DNA of 64,000 nt from Ascaphus truei (taxonomy: Eukaryota > Chordata > Amphibia > Anura > Ascaphidae). Every line of letters starts with the position of its first letter. Position 1 is the stretch's first letter. Under the pieces are notes generated by a model that saw only the letters and a list, made by a program, of their open reading frames with translations, was not told the origin of the DNA and did no database searches. The stretch is taken from positions 10,896,905 to 10,960,904 of the forward strand of contig CM071586.1 in the NCBI GenBank assembly GCA_036426205.1. Direction: 5' to 3'. Shown one piece after another: positions 23,506 through 35,207 of the stretch. A program made the position numbers and the translations under genes.

Positions 23506-24627
23506 GGAAAGTGTGGAATTTTTATTGTTTTTGTTTTGAAAAAAAATGTACCAATAATTCCAAATTCCTTATAGGATAATGTTTCTATAAATCGTTTTTA
23601 ATATGTGTCGCTAGTTTATTTCCATACGTTTGAGTTTGAAAATGGGTGTCGTCAGGTTCTTTATAATGCCCTGGTCCGCAGTACCCATGAAAAACCACCG
23701 GGAGTGCTGCTGAATCCTGTCCTTGCTGAGATCCAGTTCTGCGGTTCTTGTCACTCTGGAACCTGATAGCCTTCATCAGTCTCTAGCTTTCAGCCTGCCC
23801 TATATAAACCTCCTCTTCCTGTCTCAGTGCCTGGTTATACTGGTTCCTCCAGCACCTGCTTGCTTTCCTGCTGTTGCTGTGTTTGCTGTTCCCTTGTTGG
23901 TGTTTCCCTTGTCTCGTCCTATTCCTGCCTCCTCACTGCCGATCTCTGCCGTGACCTGACTACAATATACTGGCAGATGCAAAATAATAGGAATGGCGCT
24001 CCTAAACAGTATTAAAGTGAATATATCTCTGTACATTATACAAAAGTGAACGTGTGTAAGCAAACTCACCTAAAACAATATTTAATCTTCTACTGCCACC
24101 CTGTGGTGATGAGTGAGAATTTTTCCTCAACAGAAACTAAGTTAAATATCTATACACCCAAAAACATATATAATCTAAGTGATAATCTAAAATGAGATAC
24201 TCTTCCTCGCACACAACCTTCAAAAGAAAGAGACCCCCAGTTTCTCACAAATAGCAGATCCAACGAGATGAGGGAGCGGGGTGCATCGTAATCATGTGTG
24301 AAAAAGCAAAAATATCACCATAAAACAGTATTTTTGGGGTTAATTAAAAGGTACAAATCTAAAAAATGTAAAAACCTTCAGTTATTATACTCACATATAG
24401 GTGAGCATAAATAAGCACGTCACACGCAGTGGTTCAATGTGGTATGTATCTCCAACTCAGGCTGAGGCAACATCCAGTGATGTGTGATGTTATGGGTGAT
24501 CTTAGAAGAAAGAAGGAAATACTATTGTGAAAATAGCTGTACAAAGACGTATATAAATAAAAACACCCCTCCAGAATGCACATTTACATGGTGCACGTTC
24601 TTTAAAGGCAATGGCTGAGTCTATGCT
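23506..24627. other. Repeat-derived spacer, LTR-like fragment near 23,690-23,960
   Basis: No gene recognised. 23,690-23,960 has a TATATAAA box followed by CT-rich sequence, like a promoter half of an LTR, but I cannot find its partner or ends. 24,000-24,620 is AT-rich with dispersed-repeat character. Confidence 0.35.
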
Positions 24628-25842
24628 TCAAGAGGAGAATACTCCTCCAGGCCTTCTCTTTCCGGTGGAACTTGAAATAACGTCATCAGGATCGCCTGCC
24701 GAATCTCCACCCGCTCCGTAATCACGCACCGGAAGTGAGTCTAGGACCTGCAGGGGCGGTGGCGGAGCATCCGGTACACGGTCGAACAAGTAGGCCTCAA
24801 GCCTCTCTTTATCGTTCGCCGGGGTTGCGGTCTGTGCCTGGCAGGAGTAAGGGGGTGGTGGAGTCTCCTTACCGCTCCGCTGCTTTTCGATGACATCGGG
24901 CTCCTCTAGGATCGTCTCGGTCTCCGTCTCTGCCGCACTGGGAGTCACCACTGCGGTGGGACTCTTACGGGCCTCCGGCCGCACCAGCGCGCGCCGTCGA
25001 ATGGCTTCCGGACTTGTCTGCTCTCGCTTGATGCCTTTGGGGTGGTTCGCCGGTAGGCGCATCGCCACCGATGTCACGCCAATCTCTTCCTCCGAGGAAA
25101 TCACGATCGGTTCCTCCTCTGAGGAGTCACCTGGTTCTTCGGCGATACAACCAGTGGGTACAGGTACAAAGTGGTCTCGCTCAGGTACCTCCACTGCGGT
25201 CGCACTCTTCTCTGTTGCCAGCTCGCTCAGTTCAATAGCGAGCTGAGCCTTGGTTCCTTCCGATTTGGTATAACGGGGAACCAGGGCAGTCTTTTCTTTA
25301 CCTTCCGCCACCTCCGTCAATGTTCCTGGAGAGGCACCCTTCGGGGTTCCGAACAAAGGCCTCGGCTCGTTCGGCCAAAGGTAAAACGTGCCACATTGAG
25401 GGCATCGGGCCTTGGTGCTTGGTATCGCGCCCGGTATCCCGCAGTGAACGCACAAACACCGAATGTATTAGTGCTCAGCTACCTCCACTCTCAGTAGGCC
25501 TCCTGGTAATTGGCAGATGGAAGTATTCATCTCGTACATGGTTCGCTCAGGGTTGGAACAACTCAGTGTTTCAGCTCCTTGCTCCTTGAATGTCAGACAA
25601 AAGTGAAGCTCTTCGCTCAGGCTTCCGGTCCCTCCCTTCGCTGGGGAGGACTCTCCTGATTGGCTCTCCTTGCGCCCCCTCCCTCTGGTGGAATCCAGAG
25701 GCGGGATCTTTTCTTCTTCAGCGTGACGTGGCCTGGCTTTCTGACCATTCACGGCACAGGTGGGTGGGCTTTCGGCTTTCGCGCCGCTCCACTCCCCTTG
25801 CAAAGAATCCGGGTGTGGCGCCAGATTACACATGTCCACCAC
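24628..25842 (-). pseudogene. Zinc-ribbon LTR-element protein, second subfamily, truncated
   Basis: One frame with an in-frame TAA at about 25,465. The zinc ribbon (CVHC then CPQCGTFYLWP, 12 residues between pairs) matches the family at 7100-9856 and 55,655-58,606. After it comes a Glu/Pro/Thr-rich linker. The family's C-terminal module (WWAPL..., SHGLEYPYVPEP) is absent; homology ends at ~24,628, so the 3' half of the element is lost. Upstream, a primer-site-like TTTGGAGGCGCTTCTGAGA and an LTR follow in the expected order. Confidence 0.7.
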
Positions 25843-26503
25843 ATTCTCCTAATAGTCTCTGTACACAACGCACGTGCTTGCTCCAGGCTTGGCGGGAACC
25901 GCCATTTTAGATCAATGTTCTTGCTCCGCGGAGCACATGTAGGGATGGACGCCATCTTGAATGAGTCCTCCAAACGCCCATGTGCCCTATCCTCAGTGTC
26001 TAACGGGTATCTCGTACCTAAACACTGACTGACTGCCAACTGTGTGCTCTGCATTCTGTTTCTCACTAACTTGAGGTGGCTTGTACCCCAGGCTCAGCAG
26101 AACTCCTTTCCTCCATGCACTGTACTCGATGACTACCATGCAAGTGTTCTGTGGTGCGTGTGTGTGGGTGATAGCTAGGATACCTCTTGTCTAAGTACGG
26201 GCGTCTCCTACTTTTGGCCACTCATAGCGAGGGCCCTGGGCCATGGTCCCTGGACTGGTTAACAGGCTGACCCCCCCAGTTGCCTCTTTCCCCTACCCCC
26301 CCTCCCCCCCTGACCCCCCCAGTTGCCTCACACTACCTGCTTCAAGGGACTCGGTCAGCTCTAACTATTCACCCTTCCTACGCCACCTCCTATGGGCGCC
26401 CATCCTTCTCCAACACTTGCACGGAGAGTGCATCTCACTCTGCCCGTTCCGCCTTGCTATAAGACGGCCCTGTTCTGACATATATCTCAGAAGCGCCTCC
26501 AAA
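25843..26503 (-). other. 5' leader of the second zinc-ribbon element
   Basis: Lies between the coding remnant and the LTR edge at 26,504. It begins, on the minus strand, with TTTGGAGGCGCTTCTGAGA directly after the LTR end. C-rich around 26,270-26,330. No other gene seen. Confidence 0.5.
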
Positions 26504-26873
26504 TGTAACCCTGCTTCCCCCCTCCCCCAGACTCTACGGTGGTGTCTAGGGTGCATGAGGGCAGATTACATGCGGTGTGGTGCATACCTGTGAGGAACAG
26601 GAGGGCCTGAGCTTCCCGCGATGTTATTGGGGAGCCAGGACCGGGCTTCTGGGGTGGTAGCCTCCATGATCTCTTAGTGGTGCAGCGCCTCCATCTTCTA
26701 TACTCCCAGGAATATGGGACAGGACCTGTATAGAAGAACCCCTTGGGTCCCAGGGTAATAGTTTCCAATTCACACACAGTCTTTGGTAACAAAAGGATAG
26801 TCTCTTTATTGGCAGATCAGCAACTCCCAACGGTAGTGGCGTCTAGTAGCCGCAACAACAACAGCCAAGCTGT

Positions 26874-27627
26874 TGTTACGCCGGTGCTGCCCGCAGACCA
26901 GACCCGTCCCTTCTACTGAGGTGAGGAACGTACATGGGCACGCACCCGCAGCAAAAGGAGCGTGTCCTGAGTGTGGTGATTGCGGCGTTGCCAGGCCAGG
27001 TGATGTTAGCTAGCAATACTTGCTGGTACCGGTGAAGAAGTGCCGTCGTCGTTGCCATTTTAGCCTAGGTCAGGGATTGGAGAATTCCGGAAGGTCGTTG
27101 TCCAAGCAGGGGTCGAGAGCCAGAGAAAGACGTCCGCCAAGCCAAGTCGTAACCTGAGTGAATGAGAGAGAGAATGCCAGAGTAGTAATCCTAGTGGAAA
27201 CTATGTCGAGCAATGAGTGAGAGAAAGGACAGGCATTATAAAGTGTGGCTGACCAATCAGAGGTGGAAGCAGGCCCGGAGGAGTGCGTGGAGCCATCCTG
27301 GATAGGTCCACTTGATTGGCAGGCAGGTGAGGACTCTTGTTTTGGCAGGAGGTCCTATTAGTCTGCTGGGGGCGGGTTTTCACTGCGAGAGCAGTGAATA
27401 AATTATCTTCACCTGGCGCGCGCTGTTCAGGTGCGCGGCCGGGACACATGGCAGCCGCATGGGAGAAGGAAGGTCTCGCAGGAGCGCGAGAATGCTGAGG
27501 ACGGCGGGGAACCCCTTAGGCAGCAGGAGGTAAGTGACGGCAGCGAGGGGCGCGCGCCACGGCAGCGGGGGTTAACGTAGGTGAGGAGGGGCTAGGGCGC
27601 GAGTGCCGCGATCCCAGACTCCTCACA
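26874..27627 (-). repeat. 3' LTR of the chromovirus
   Basis: 754 bp, nearly identical to 31,891-32,642, with TGTGAGGAG...GGCGTAACA ends on the minus strand. High LTR similarity suggests a fairly young insertion. Confidence 0.9.
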
Positions 27628-29273
27628 GGACGATCCTTCCATGGTTTTGATGGAAACTTCTTTCGGAAGCGTTTGAGGAGTCCGGGAGCATGAATGTCTT
27701 TCAGGGGTACCCATGACCTCTCTTCGGGTCCAAAACCCTTCCAATGGACCAAGAAGTGGACTTTACCTCTCGAAAGACGGGAATCCAGTAAGGCCTGTAT
27801 CTCGTGCTCTTCGTTACCCTGTACCATCACAGGATCTGGTTTAGAAGTGTGGTCCAGAAAGAGGCTACTGGAGATGAAGGGCTTGAGAAGCGAGGTGTGA
27901 AAGACATTCGGGATTCTCATGCTTTGAGGAAGTTGGAGTTGGAAGGAAACCGGATTTACCTGTTCCATGATGGAAAAGGGACCCAGAAACCTAGGTGCCA
28001 ATTTGAGGGAAGGAGTTTTGAGATGGATGTTCTTGGATGATAGCCAAACCTTGTCCCCGGGTTTGTAGTTGGGTGCCGGACGACGGTGACGATCAGCCTC
28101 GGTTTTAGATGTCAAGGATGCTTTTTGTAGTGCAGATTGAATTCTGGACCAAGAGTCTTGTAGGAGGGCAATATGCTCGTCCACGGCTGGTACTCCAGAG
28201 GAGTTTTTAGAAATAGGTAGGTGAGCCGGATGGAATCCATATTTGATAAAGAAGGGGGTCTCACGGGTAGACTCATTCCTGGAAGAATTAAAGGCGTACT
28301 CAGCCCAGATAAGTAATTCTGCCCAGTCATCCTGAGAATTAGAGACAAAGCACCTTAAGTATTTCTCAAGGGATTGATTAACCCTCTCAGTCTGTCCGTT
28401 AGATTGAGGGTGATATCCAGAAGAAAAGAAAGATGAGATACCCAGTCTCTTGGCGAAATTCCTTCAGAATTTGGAGACGAACTGGGAGCCCCGATCAGAC
28501 ACGATGGATGTGGGAATCCCATGGATACGGAAAATTTCTTTGGAGAAAATATCAGCTAGGGCGGGTGAGGAGGGTAATCCTTTGAGAGGGATAAAATGTG
28601 CCATCTTGGAAAACCGGTCCACTACCACAAGAATGGTGTTCATGCCATTCGACCTAGGCAACTCCACAATAAAATCCATCGATATGTGGGACCAGGGACG
28701 CTCCGGAATAGGTAAGGGTAAGAGAAGACCCTGAGGTTTCTGACGAGGAATCTTGTTACGTGCACATACCAGACAGGACCGTGTAAATTCAAGAATGGTT
28801 TTAACCATATTGGGCCACCAGAAAGTGCGACGGATGAGATCCAACGTTTTCTTGAATCCTGGATGCCCTGCCGAACGGGCGGCATTTCCCCAGTCCAGTA
28901 TCTCAGGAATGAATTTGGGCTCTACGTACAAAGCGTCTTTCGGAACCTCAAGACCGGTCGGAAGATGTTTTTGTGATTTGATGATCTTCTCAAGATTTTT
29001 GAACGCCGCAGCCGCTATGATCCTTTGTTTAGGAAGGATGGACTCGGTGGTCTTTTCCGGTCTCTCTTCGGAAGAGTATTGTCTGGAGAGGGCATCCGCC
29101 TTGATGTTCTTTGTGCCGGGAATATATGAGAGAACAAAATTAAATCTGGAGAAAAATAACGACCAGCGGGCTTGGCGAGGACCTAAACGACGGGCATTCT
29201 CAATGTACAATAAGTTTTTATGGTCCGTGAGAATAGTGAATGGCTCTTTTGACTCCTTCGGAGATGCCTCCAT
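27516..29273 (-). pseudogene. Chromovirus RNase H end, integrase and chromodomain
   Basis: Begins with [13 protein letters not shown] and NIKADALSRQ (RNase H). Integrase follows: HHCC finger (HPGFKKTL...CLVCARNK), MDFIVELP, VSDRGSQF, then a TGA at 28,464-28,466, after which the same frame resumes with the third catalytic region (NGQTERVNQ). The C-terminus carries a chromodomain (RGKVHFLVHWKGFGPEERSW), which defines chromoviruses and is thought to guide integration to marked chromatin. Confidence 0.85.
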
Positions 29274-30427
29274 TCTTGAAGAGCCAGCTTGACGGCCAAA
29301 AGTTCCCTATTGCCCACGTCATAATTTCTTTCCACTGGAGAAAACTTTTTGGAGAAAAACCCGCAAGGGTGAAGTTTGTCCTGGGGAGAAAATTTCTGAG
29401 ACAGAACCGCACCCGCCCCACAGTCCGAAGCATCAACCTCTAGGGTGAATGGGAAATTAGTGTTCGGATGTCGAAGGATGGGAGCAGAGACAAAGGCTTG
29501 TTTCAGCGTTTTGAAAGCCGTGACTGCCTCCGGTGACCAAGATGAAGGATCTGCACCTTTTTGGGTCAGTGCCGTGATAGGAGCGATGATGGTAGAAAAG
29601 TTATGGATAAACTTCCGGTAATAGTTGGAAAACCCTAAAAATCGCTGAATAGATTTGAGGGAATTGGGTTGCGGCCAATCCACGACAGCTTTCAGTTTCT
29701 TTGGGTCCATGGCCAAGCCTCTGTTGGAGATAATGTACCCAAGAAAGGAAGTGGTAGACTAGTGAAAAAGGCATTTCTCCATTTTAGCATACAACCGGTT
29801 CTCTCGGAGGCGTGAAAGCACAAACTTCGTGTGGATGATATGGTCCTGTAAGTTTTGGGAAAAAATAAGGATGTCATCCTGGTAGACAATGACAAAGCGA
29901 TTGAGGACATCCCGAAAGATGTCATTGATAAAGTCCTGAAAAACTGCTGGTGCATTGCACAAACCGAAGGGCATCACTAGGTATTCGTAGTGTCCACTAC
30001 GGGTGTTGAAGGCAGTTTTCCATTCATCGCCCTCTCGGATACGGATGAGGTTGTATGCCCCACGGAGGTCAAGTTTGGTAAAGAGGTTGGCCCCCTGAAG
30101 TCTGTCGAAGAGTTCGGAGATGAGTGGGAGTGGATAGCGATTTTTCACCGTAATATGGTTCAGACCCCGGTAATCAATGCATGGTCTGAGAGTACCATCC
30201 TTCTTCTTGACGAAGAAGAATCCGGCCCCCGCGGGAGAGTTGGAATGACGTATAAAGCCCAGCTTAAGGTTCTCACGAATATATTCGTCCATGGCTTCCG
30301 TCTCGGGCAATGAGAGAGGATAAGATTTGGCCTTTGGCAAGGTGTATCCAGGTACCAGGTCAATCGGATAGTCGTAGGAACGATGAGGGGGTAGGAGCTC
30401 AGACTGCGTCTTGCTAAAAACATCCAA
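29183..30427 (-). pseudogene. Chromovirus reverse transcriptase and RNase H start
   Basis: RT motifs in order: [51 protein letters not shown] and [13 protein letters not shown], the catalytic box being YQDD. A TAG at 29,759-29,761 interrupts the frame just after the palm; the thumb and RNase H start ([15 protein letters not shown]) follow in the same frame until a frameshift near 29,270. Confidence 0.85.
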
Positions 30428-30953
30428 AAATTCTGCGTAAGGGGAAGGTAACTCCCTGAGGATTGGATGTGTTAGCTAGTAGAAAGGACGGACGTTCCGT
30501 AGAAAAAGAAAATTCTTCTGACCTTGACCTCCAGTCAATGGGATTAGGGGATACCCAATCGATGAGCGGATTGTGTTTCTGTAACCAGGGCAGACCAAGC
30601 GTGATCGTTGTACCCGGGGCATGAATCACGTCAAAGCCCAGGGTCTCTTTGTGAGAATGAGTAGAAAGGGTGATAGGTCCGGTCTCCAAGGAGATATATG
30701 CCGGAGTGAGTGGCCGATTATCAATCCCGACCAAGGCAACAGGGGAGTTCTTCTTGGAAAGTGGGATCTGATTTTGTTCAGAAAAGGTCGGATCCATGAA
30801 GTTCCCTCCTGCGCCGGAATCGATAAATGCTGCTGTGGAGGTGCGGAAGGTAGGACCAGAAAGGGAAACGGGACTGGTCAATCTTTTGGGGAGTTCCCTT
30901 CTGGGTAGGGGGCAAAGAGATTTGGCACCCAGGAAGCGCCCCTTCGTACTCAC
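30414..30953 (-). pseudogene. Chromovirus aspartic protease region
   Basis: 179 codons in a different frame from Gag. Active site AAFIDSGAGGNFMD near residue 62, and GFDVIHAPGTTITLGLPWL toward the end, typical of Ty3-type retropepsin. It leads into the RT frame with a further frame change near 30,420. Confidence 0.8.
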
Positions 30954-31891
30954 TGGGTTTGGTCATTTCCCGAAGATGGTGGATTGTCACGGGTACGCTG
31001 CTGAGAAGATCCGCAAAAAAGGCACGACTCTCCGGTTGAGCGAAATTGTCGTAAGGGTGCCCGAGGTTGCTGGACTCCGAGTTGCATCGGCTCTGGGACT
31101 TCCAGCGCAGGCAGCAGGGAGAAGACGGGTCTCGAGGTAGTAGAGAACCTGGAGAAGGAAGCACGGAAAGGCGTAGCCCGGGGTTGCTGACGCTGAGCGC
31201 GGCGTACCTGAAGACGCTGGTCCATATGAATGGCCAGGGTGATGAGATCCTCCAGCAGTCCTGGCCTGGGTTGAGAAGCAAGTTCATCCTTCAGGGAATC
31301 CGATAGGCCAATCCAGAAGACGGAGACTAAGGCCTCCTGATCCCAAAGAGTCTCAACTGCTATGGTCCTGAATTCCAAGGCGTATTGGGCCACATGCCGA
31401 CGTCCCTGTGTAAGCTGCAGCAGGGAATCAGAAGCAGTTTCTTGTCGTGCGGGGGTATCGAAGACCTGTCGAAAGTCTCGTCTGAAGGCTGCGTAATCTC
31501 GGGTAATATCAGGGCGCAATTCCCAGATCGGGGAGGCCCATGCCAGTGCATTACCTGTGAGCAGACTGTATACATAAGCTACCTTTTTCCGACCAGTAGA
31601 ATACAGCTGCGGAGCCATCTCGAACTGGATCTCACACTGGTTGAGAAAGCTGCGGCATGCGTGGGGATCCCCTGCGTAGGGCTTCGGAGCCGGAATCTTC
31701 GGAGCTGAGGACAAAGTGGATGTAGAATCGGACTGCGCCGGTGGCGCAGACGCAGGTGGTGCCTGTAGAGAAAGGTCCTGTACCGCTTGGGAGAGGAGAA
31801 CCACTTGATCCATTAAGGCCTGGATTTGTTGGTACATGGCCGTCATCATAGAGTCCACATCAGTCTGGTCTGTGTCTTGTGGTCTCGACAT
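30950..31891 (-). pseudogene. Chromovirus Gag
   Basis: 313 codons; the ATG overlaps the last base of the 5' LTR, as in sushi-type elements. N-terminal helix with MYQQIQALMDQVVLLSQ, then the Ty3-type capsid (LNQCEIQFEM, KKVAYVYSLLTGNALAWA, FRRDFRQVFD), related to the capsid domesticated in mammalian PEG10/RTL genes. The zinc knuckle begins (CLFCGSS) but the frame shifts inside it, so its His and last Cys are missing from this frame. Confidence 0.85.
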
Positions 31892-32642
31892 GTTACGCCG
31901 GTGCTGCCCGCAGACCAGACCCGTCCCTTCTACTGAGGTGAGGAACGTATATGGGCACGCACCCGCAGCAAAAGGAGCGTGTCCGGAGTGTGGTGATTGC
32001 GGCGTTGCCAGGCCAGGTGATGTTAGCTAGCAATACTTGCCGGTATCGGTGAAGAAGTGCCGTTGTCGTTGCCGTTTTAGCCAAGGTCAGGGATTGGAGA
32101 ATTCCGGAAGGTCATTGTCCAAGCAGGGGTCGAGAGCCAGAGAAAGACGTCCGCCAAGTCAAGTCGTAACCTGAGTGAATGAGAGAGAGAGAATGTCAGA
32201 GTAGTAATCCTAGTGGAAACTATGTCGAGCAATGAGTGAGAGAAAGGACAGGCATTATAAAGTGTGGCTGACCAATCAGAGGTGGAGGCAGGCCCGGAGG
32301 AGTGCGTGGAGCCATCCTGGATAGGTCCACTTGATTGGCAGGCAGGTGAGGACTTTTGTTTTGGCAGGAGGTCCTATTAGTCTGCTGGGGGCAGGTTTTC
32401 ACTGCTAGAGCAGTGAATAAATTATCTTCACCCGGCGCGCGCTGTTCAGGCGCGGGGCCGAGACACATGGCAGCCGCATGGGAGAAGGAAGATCTCGCAG
32501 GAGCGCGAGAATGCTGAGGACGGCGGGGAAGCCCTGGGCAGCAGGAGGTAAGTGACGCCAGCGAGGGGCGCGCCACGGCAGCTTGGGTTAACGAAGGTGA
32601 GGAGGGGCCAGGGCGCGAGCGCCGCGATCCAGACTCCTCACA
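31891..32642 (-). repeat. 5' LTR of the chromovirus
   Basis: 752 bp. On the minus strand a TATA-type box (TTTATAAT, 32,261-32,254) lies about 32 nt before CTCGACA (32,229-32,223), the likely transcript start. Confidence 0.85.
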
Positions 32643-33257
32643 GCTGTACTTATTACTCCGCTCTCCTCCCACACAGATAATTCCTCCTCTCCTTCCCTCC
32701 AAGTCTCTCCTCCAACAGGATGGTCTGGGCTAGGGCTTCAATACCCCGTGGCCCACCCCCGAGGTTATCCTCGCGGTGGGGCTTGGATTCTCCCCATCAC
32801 CCCAGGCAGTGGGGTGAGGGCATTGGTCCACCAGATATATATAACTCTATCAGCTCTACTAAAGGAAGCTGCATCTATCCACTTCTCTCTCTGCTACTGC
32901 ACTCTGCGCAGGGGAGACCGCGGTCTCCTCCAACTCCTCGGACCGATCCGCAGGACTCTTCGACTCACGGCATACTAACTGAACTGCAGACTCTCGGCGT
33001 AACTCACTGGCGTAAACTGACACTGACTCAACTCACAGGAGTTGGCTTCTAAATATAGAGCTAGCCCCACCTCTCGTGATGTCAGCAGAACCTCCCCTCT
33101 TGCTCACGCCTGCAGCAGAGTCCAGGCCTGCATCTACCACTCAGGGCAGGGCTATGAAGGGGGAAAACCCATGATGATTACTGGTGCCTGATCTTAACAG
33201 GACTTACCACAGTAGAAGGGAGATAGGTATAGCCTGTGCTGTTTACAGGGGGCTACA

Positions 33258-33565
33258 GTTGTATTAAACTAACTTTTTACTTTCAGCTTTGCCTTTGTGT
33301 GTGTTATGTTAGTCTTGTTTGTGTTGTTTTGTAAATTTATGTCTGAATGATTTTTGTTAGCTGTGTTGCACTATATATATTTTTTTTTTTCTCGTTTCAT
33401 GTCCCACTCCATACGGATGAAGTTGCATCCGGATACCCTAAGACTGAGGAATTGCTAAATCATCATTTTGGGACATAAACTATTCTATCTGGAATTCCAG
33501 GACTATCACCTAATTGGACACATTAGGCGCCGGTATCTCTTTTGTTTTTATTAAATTTTATTAAG
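33258..33565. other. AT-rich flank, nothing recognised
   Basis: T-rich sequence with a run near 33,380-33,395; no coding or structural feature I can name. Confidence 0.4.
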
Positions 33566-33567
33566 TA

Positions 33568-33893
33568 CAGGCATACCCCGCATTAACATACGCAATGGGA
33601 CCGGAGCATGTATGTAAAGCGAAAATGTACTTAAAGTAAAGCACTACCTTTTCCCCACTTATCGATGCATGTACTGTACTGCAATCATCATATACGTGCA
33701 GAACTGATGTAAATAACGCATGTGTAACAGGCTCTATAGTCTCCCTGCTTGTGCACAGCTTCGGTACAGGTAGGGAGCCGGTATAGCTGATCAGGACGTG
33801 CTGACATGCGTGAGCTGCCGTTTGACTATTGGGCCATATGTACTTAGTCGCGAGTGTACTTAAAGTGAATGTCCTTAAACCGGGGTATGCCTG
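33568..33893. mobile_element. Tigger-type MITE, copy 1
   Basis: 326 bp with terminal inverted repeats CAGGCATACCCCG / CGGGGTATGCCTG and TA on both sides. The ends match the pogo/Tigger consensus and TA target. No transposase. Confidence 0.85.
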
Positions 33894-34595
33894 TACACTG
33901 GATATATAATGCAACAGTGCCACCACGTGGTAGGTATTGTTACCAATATTGTCCTGGAACAGGATTGCATATTTTCTGTATATTTTTCTCGGCTCTCACA
34001 CTGTCAGCTCTCCCCAGGGAAGTTACATGTTTTTTTCCAAGCCCTGAAGAAGCCAGAGCTGTGTATATTGCAACATAGTTGTTACAAGTAATCCCCTTTA
34101 CACAGCCTCTAGTCAGTTGCCCTGGCAACCTCCCAATGCTCATATTTGAGTATGTTTTAGTCCTCTCCCCCTGCTTTATCTGCATATTGTTATGCCCCTT
34201 AGTGTGTTCCTGTCTGACAGGAAAGTGTGCTCCCTCTTTTCAACAAGCAGCCAAAGTGAGTAGACACATCTTCCACTGCTCCCTCAGAAAGGAAATCCTT
34301 TTAACCTTCCCCTCAGAGAGGCACTTCCACATAGCAGGACACCTTCCTCTCATCAAGCAATTCTCCTCACAAGGGACATCCACTATTACATTCCATATAC
34401 AAGAACTTATATACTCCTCTTATAACAGTTATACTGTAACTCCCTCAATAAAGTTGAAGAAAACAGAAGTGTGCTTTAAAAGGGGACGAGTTAAGCTACA
34501 GTACATGGACTTACTCATATGCCACATATGAGCCTGGGTCCAGAATAGATATCCTTCTATTTTTCAATAAAACACTTTTTTTGCTAAATAAAACT

Positions 34596-34667
34596 TGCGT
34601 TGGCCGGGAATCGAACCCGGGTCAACTGCTTGGAAGGCAGCTATGCTCACCACTATACCACCAACGC
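34596..34667 (-). tRNA. tRNA-Gly (TCC)
   Basis: 72 nt. Minus strand folds with acceptor GCGTTGG/CCAACGC, anticodon arm CTGCC-TTCCAAG-CAG type with TCC anticodon, and a canonical T arm (GGTTCGATTCC). Sequence agrees with the vertebrate tRNA-Gly(TCC) I know. A TTTT run lies just downstream as a Pol III stop. Introns absent. Confidence 0.95.
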
Positions 34668-34853
34668 ATAGTGCTGTATTCTGTAGTGCAGCAATACAGT
34701 GCTGGAATATAGTGCAGGAATATAGTGCAGGAATATAGTGCTGGAATATAGTGCTGGACTATTTATCAAGAAACTCTATCTTTCTCTGTTGAATTACCCA
34801 GATACAATTACCATTACCCCACACGATACAATGTTATAAGACATGCGACATAA

Positions 34854-34926
34854 GCCCCAGTGGCCTAATGGATAAGGCACTGGCCTCCGAAGCCAGGGAT
34901 TGTGGGTTCAAGTCCCATCTGGGGTG
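34854..34926 (+). tRNA. tRNA-Arg (CCG)
   Basis: 73 nt. Acceptor GCCCCAG/CTGGGGT (first pair G-U), D arm GGCCTAATGGATAAGGC, anticodon loop CTCCGAA with CCG, T arm with GGTTCAAGTCC. The body resembles the vertebrate Arg CCT/CCG group. A T5 run about 25 nt downstream can stop Pol III. Confidence 0.95.
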
Positions 34927-35207
34927 GTTATATTTCATCCGCAAAATGTTAGTTTTTATTTCAAAACATATTCAGTCCGGTGTTAGTTATCATTAATAAA
35001 TTAGGCAACAATTCCAAATGTTTTCATACAGACCAAGCAATCTGACGTATTTTACCCAGGTACAGACAGGATTGCGGGATCAATTTCATGACATCATGCA
35101 GCTTCTCGTTGCCACGTCAACGCGACGTCATTTGAAGCAGCGTGGCCATTTTAACTGGACATTTTAACACAATATTTTGACATATTTAGAGCCCAGCTGA
35201 CTACATA

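Larger units (their letters stand above)
26874..32642 (-). mobile_element. Ty3/gypsy chromovirus (Tf1/sushi type), complete ends, broken frames
   Basis: 5,769 bp with LTRs at 26,874-27,627 and 31,891-32,642 and a perfect 5-bp TSD, GCTGT, at 26,869-26,873 and 32,643-32,647. Order on the minus strand: Gag, protease, RT, RNase H, integrase, chromodomain. The LTR ends abut TGTCGAG, complementary to CTCGACA at the predicted transcript start, which fits the self-priming Tf1/sushi group. In-frame stops at 29,759 and 28,464, plus frameshifts near 30,950 and 29,270, mean this copy is not autonomous. Confidence 0.9.
26504..33257 (-). repeat. LTR of second zinc-ribbon subfamily, split by a chromovirus
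   Basis: The LTR halves are 26,504-26,873 and 32,648-33,257 (about 980 bp once the inserted element and one TSD copy are removed). Minus-strand ends are TGTAGCC (33,257) and GGTTACA (26,504), like the other subfamilies. Only this 5' LTR is present; the 3' LTR is not seen. Confidence 0.7.
33896..35205. repeat. tDNA repeat unit with tRNA-Gly and tRNA-Arg
   Basis: A 1.3-kb segment whose parts recur at 61,598-62,675 and 63,826-64,000. At 63,866-63,870 the unit end is joined directly to the unit start, so the unit exists in tandem elsewhere. Here it is flanked by MITEs on both sides. It carries a divergent tRNA pair; the rest is non-coding. Confidence 0.75.
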
